Shown here: one piece after another, positions 62,207 through 64,000 of the stretch
How the letters are laid out: each line of letters starts with the position of its first letter
Position numbering within the stretch: the stretch's first letter is position 1
Assembly (NCBI RefSeq): GCF_016461715.1
Contig: NZ_JAEMUI010000015.1
Coordinates: 1 to 64,000 of the forward strand
DNA from: Marinomonas spartinae
GTDB taxonomy: Bacteria; Pseudomonadota; Gammaproteobacteria; Pseudomonadales; Marinomonadaceae
Length of the DNA stretch: 64,000 nucleotides
Direction: 5' to 3'
Notes under the pieces: generated by a model
Told to the model about the DNA's origin: nothing
Seen by the model: the letters and a program-made list of their open reading frames with translations, nothing else
Database searches by the model: none
Position numbers and translations under genes: made by a program

Positions 62207-62521
62207 TTGCTTTATCCTTTTGTTGGTAACCCCAGAGAAAACATGCCGGATGGGCTACCTTTTGAATTATCAGATTACCTTGAATGGGTTGATATGACTG
62301 GGCGAATCATCCGAGAAGATAAACGTGGCGCTATAGATGGCTCTCTGTTGCCGATTCTTCAACGACTCAATATATCCTCAGAAAATTGGCTTTGTATCGC
62401 CACAGAATTTGGCGCAAGAACTGGTGCTGTTGTTGGTGCCGAACAATCTATTGTGCATTATTGTGATTCAAACAAACTAAATAGAAAACCAAGATCCGGT
62501 TATAACCGACTACTCGCTTAG
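62207..62521 (+). pseudogene. C-terminal remnant of a REP-associated (Y1-type) transposase
   Basis: The 104-residue frame begins with TTG and reads LYPFVGNPRENMPDGLPFEL, then SDYLEWVDMTGRIIREDKRG and WLCIATEFGARTGAVVGAEQ. This is the conserved tail of a group of IS200/REP-associated tyrosine transposases of about 320 residues, from memory of the family. The catalytic HUH and Tyr part is missing and an in-frame stop lies at 62189, so it is a fragment. Confidence 0.6.
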
Positions 62522-62761
62522 CTTCATTCCTGCATTCATAGTCTTTCTTTATATACTAATCATGTATTAGTAAATTTACTCGCCCAAACATCCAATAACC
62601 AGCCTTTTTAGCAGTTAGTTATCCCTTAACGAAACGATAAAAGATGAATTCCATATAAATTCTTTCTGTGAAGAAGATAGTTTTGTATGATGTAGCTAGG
62701 TATTTAATATGGTGTCTCACAAAAAGTCCATTTTTCGAGGCAGATAAACAGTGTATAAAAA
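62522..62761. other. Intergenic stretch without a gene
   Basis: About 240 bases between the transposase remnant and the attC site at 62762. No supported gene, and no complete attC. It may be the remains of a cassette whose gene was lost. Confidence 0.4.
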
Positions 62762-62842
62762 GCTCAACAAGGCAAGCTAAAATCGTAGCACTTCGTGCTA
62801 CTGGACTCGCGCAAGCGCTCGCCTTTGCTTGCGGCGTTAGGC
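62762..62842 (+). other. attC site, 62.8 kb
   Basis: GCTCAAC (RYYYAAC) and GTTAGGC (GTTRRRY) both match consensus exactly. GGCAAGC pairs with GCTTGCGGC, and an internal GTAGCAC/GTGCTAC stem adds to the fold. The length is 81 bp. Confidence 0.88.
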
Positions 62843-62856
62843 ATAAGGAGAAATAA

Positions 62857-63333
62857 GTGCCAGATATCATTTTCCAAAGAGAGTACAAGAAATCACCTTC
62901 GTTAAAACAAGATTTACTGAACTTGTTAGGTTGGCTTATTGCGTTAAGCTTGTTTATTTACGTCGGTGCAACAAAAGGGTTTCAGTCGCCATTTAATTTT
63001 GAGTTCTTTTCGGAAAGAATGGCTCCAATATATTCATTATTTGGAACTATTTGTTTAGCTTACGAGTTTTTCACTGCCATTAGAAATGAGAGCAATAAAA
63101 ACAGATTAAACCAACAATTGATTAAAGCCATGGAACATCGAGAATCTGTGGCCTTGGCTTTCGTAATTGAAAGTGAGAAAGAAAAGCGAATAAAAGAGCT
63201 AAATGAGGAAATCAGCAGCTATAAAGCAGACCTCGAACATGAAATGCAGTTTGTTCGTCGCAAATATTATATTGGTTGGCTTGGTATAGCGCTAACAGTT
63301 TTGTCTACTTTCTTGCAACTACCGTATGCCTAA
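62857..63333 (+). CDS. Small membrane protein with coiled coil, integron cassette
   Basis: 158 residues from a GTG with AAGGAGAAATAA upstream. There are two hydrophobic helices in the first half (LLGWLIALSLFIYVGAT and MAPIYSLFGTICLAYEFF), a charged coiled coil (about 80-130, ESEKEKRIKELNEEISSYKA) and a third helix at the C-terminus (YIGWLGIALTVLSTFLQL). No family is recognised. Such membrane-plus-coiled-coil proteins are common cassette cargo and some are effectors of defence systems, but nothing here proves that. The stop TAA is inside the next attC. Confidence 0.72.
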   Translation: MPDIIFQREYKKSPSLKQDLLNLLGWLIALSLFIYVGATKGFQSPFNFEFFSERMAPIYSLFGTICLAYEFFTAIRNESNKNRLNQQLIKAMEHRESVALAFVIESEKEKRIKELNEEISSYKADLEHEMQFVRRKYYIGWLGIALTVLSTFLQLPYA

Positions 63334-63407
63334 CAAGCACATTAAATTCGCTCTCTTTCGGTCGCCGGACACGCAAAAGCCGCGAGCCGTTTATGCGAGC
63401 GTTAAGT
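63328..63407 (+). other. attC site, 63.3 kb
   Basis: GCCTAAC at 63328 and GTTAAGT at 63401 match the two core consensus sequences. Between them are complementary arms (for example CTCT...; GCGAGC near the right core and ATTCGCTC near the left). The length is 80 bp. Confidence 0.85.
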
Positions 63408-63413
63408 ACTTTT

Positions 63414-63905
63414 ATGGAAAGTCAATTTTTATCGTATCGGCAAATTTCAGTTGAGGCACTTCCTCATCTAATCGGGATTATGAACAATTCTGAACATATG
63501 AGGTATAGCGTGAACCTTGATTCATATGATAAGTGCGCTTTATATATAAAGAGATTTGCTGAGCAATGGAAAACGTTAGGTTATAGTTGTTGGACGATTA
63601 CTGAAAAGAAAACCGGCCAGGTAATTGGGTGGGGCGGTATTGTCATCGATGAAGATGACCCACATTGGGGCCCTGAGCTGATTTACTATATCGCCCCAGA
63701 GAAAAGTGGATTAGGTTATGCCAGTGAGTTAGCGAATTTTGCTACGAGCTATGCTACGAATGTAATTGGGCTCAGCAAAATCGTTGCTTTTGCACACCCT
63801 GAAAACGTAGCATCAAACAAAATTTTAGAACGAGTTGGTTTCAAGTTAGTTCGATATCTTGATGATATGTCTAGGAACCTCTACGAGTTCAATGCTGGTA
63901 CTTAA
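63414..63905 (+). CDS. GNAT-family N-acetyltransferase (RimJ-like), integron cassette
   Basis: 163 residues from the ATG at 63414, seven bases after the attC core; the longer frame from 63276 would read through the attC site. The GNAT core WGGIVIDEDDPHWGPELIYYI, SGLGYASELANFATSYA (RxxGxG variant KSGLGYAS) and HPENVASNKILERVGFKLV is that of the RimJ/Acetyltransf_3 subgroup. The substrate is unknown; ribosomal-protein-type or drug acetylation are family possibilities. The stop TAA is part of the next attC. Confidence 0.85.
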   Translation: MESQFLSYRQISVEALPHLIGIMNNSEHMRYSVNLDSYDKCALYIKRFAEQWKTLGYSCWTITEKKTGQVIGWGGIVIDEDDPHWGPELIYYIAPEKSGLGYASELANFATSYATNVIGLSKIVAFAHPENVASNKILERVGFKLVRYLDDMSRNLYEFNAGT

Positions 63906-63956
63906 CAAACCGTTGCACGGGGCTCGTAGGCGAGTCCGTTAACAGGAACGTTATGT
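63900..63956 (+). other. attC site, 63.9 kb
   Basis: ACTTAAC (RYYYAAC) at 63900 and GTTATGT at 63950, with CGAGTCC opposite GGGGCTCG and AACGTT opposite AACCGTT. The right core has one deviation. The length is 57 bp. Confidence 0.75.
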
Positions 63957-63968
63957 GTAAGGAAAAGT

Positions 63969-64000
63969 ATGAGCAATTATCTTGATATTGATCTGGCATG
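63969..64000 (+). CDS. Start of a further cassette gene (cut by window end)
   Basis: An ATG with AAGGAAAAGT upstream opens MSNYLDIDLA before the window ends. Its position 13 bases after an attC core is where a cassette gene is expected. Too short to identify. Confidence 0.5.
   Translation, partial: MSNYLDIDLA

Noticed and set aside
63276-63413. Longer N-terminus for the last GNAT gene
   Set aside because: It would be translated through an attC site and out of another cassette gene.
1-64000. CRISPR array, tRNA, rRNA or complete prophage
   Set aside because: No regular short repeats with spacers, tRNA-like cloverleaf sequences or phage structural genes were seen on reading both strands.

Overview
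The window comes from a marine gammaproteobacterium. The best guess is a Marinomonas-like member of the Oceanospirillales. This rests on gene content (TRAP transporter, many LysR/LuxR/GntR-controlled catabolic loci, many orphan GNAT and VOC genes, integron-type attC sites, bactofilin/M23 pair) and moderate GC; no rRNA or other marker gene is present, so it is an inference. No tRNA, CRISPR array, phage or complete IS was seen.

Layout. 0-3.7 kb: cassette-like small genes (HAD fragment, two methyltransferases, an uncharacterised protein, cupin) ending in a decayed ISAs1-type transposase. 4.1-7.9 kb: a solute-binding protein paired with a chemoreceptor. 8.1-13.5 kb: MITE copy, VOC protein, YbaK deacylase, PLP lyase/synthase, GT1 glycosyltransferase, GNAT. 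13.6-16.3 kb: acnA. 17-22.9 kb: a catabolic locus with a kinase-aminotransferase fusion diverging from an aldehyde dehydrogenase, LuxR regulator and SDR. 22.9-32.6 kb: accessory genes (GNATs, DUF6434, OsmC, LysR, TSUP permease, FAD monooxygenase, thioesterase, hydrolases, MerR/quinone reductase). 33-36.8 kb: SDR/LysR pair and a VOC-panB-fosA operon. 36.9-42.7 kb: permease and nitrilase-like amidohydrolase diverging from a binding-protein/histidine kinase/response regulator operon. 42.9-50.3 kb: a GntR-centred locus with TauD-type dioxygenase, Gfo/Idh/MocA dehydrogenase, aldo/keto reductase and a complete TRAP transporter. 50.8-54.4 kb: small accessory genes and a mosaic of broken paralogues. 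54.5-56.8 kb: a short Rho-like ATPase and the bactofilin/M23 pair. 57.3-59.8 kb and 62.8-64 kb: runs of integron attC sites with gene cassettes and no integrase, split by a GGDEF/EAL protein.

What stands out. (1) A miniature inverted-repeat element family of about 140 bp, with GAGAC-type ends, occurs as two complete, one degraded and two shortened copies. One complete copy has a perfect 5-bp target duplication and replaces the dctP stop codon without changing the protein; two copies bracket dctM-dctP. (2) A 23-bp element, present twice upstream of the TauD gene and once inverted in the GntR/aldo-keto reductase intergenic region, looks like the operator of the GntR locus. (3) A Tat-exported binding protein is translationally coupled to a NarL-type two-component system, with a perfect palindrome in the divergent promoter. 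(4) Integrase-less attC clusters carry a DUF6119/TIGR04141-like gene as a cassette. (5) At 52.8-54.4 kb, pieces of at least four sequences found elsewhere in the window are joined together.

Start sites were set by ribosome-binding sites where visible and often differ from the longest open frame.
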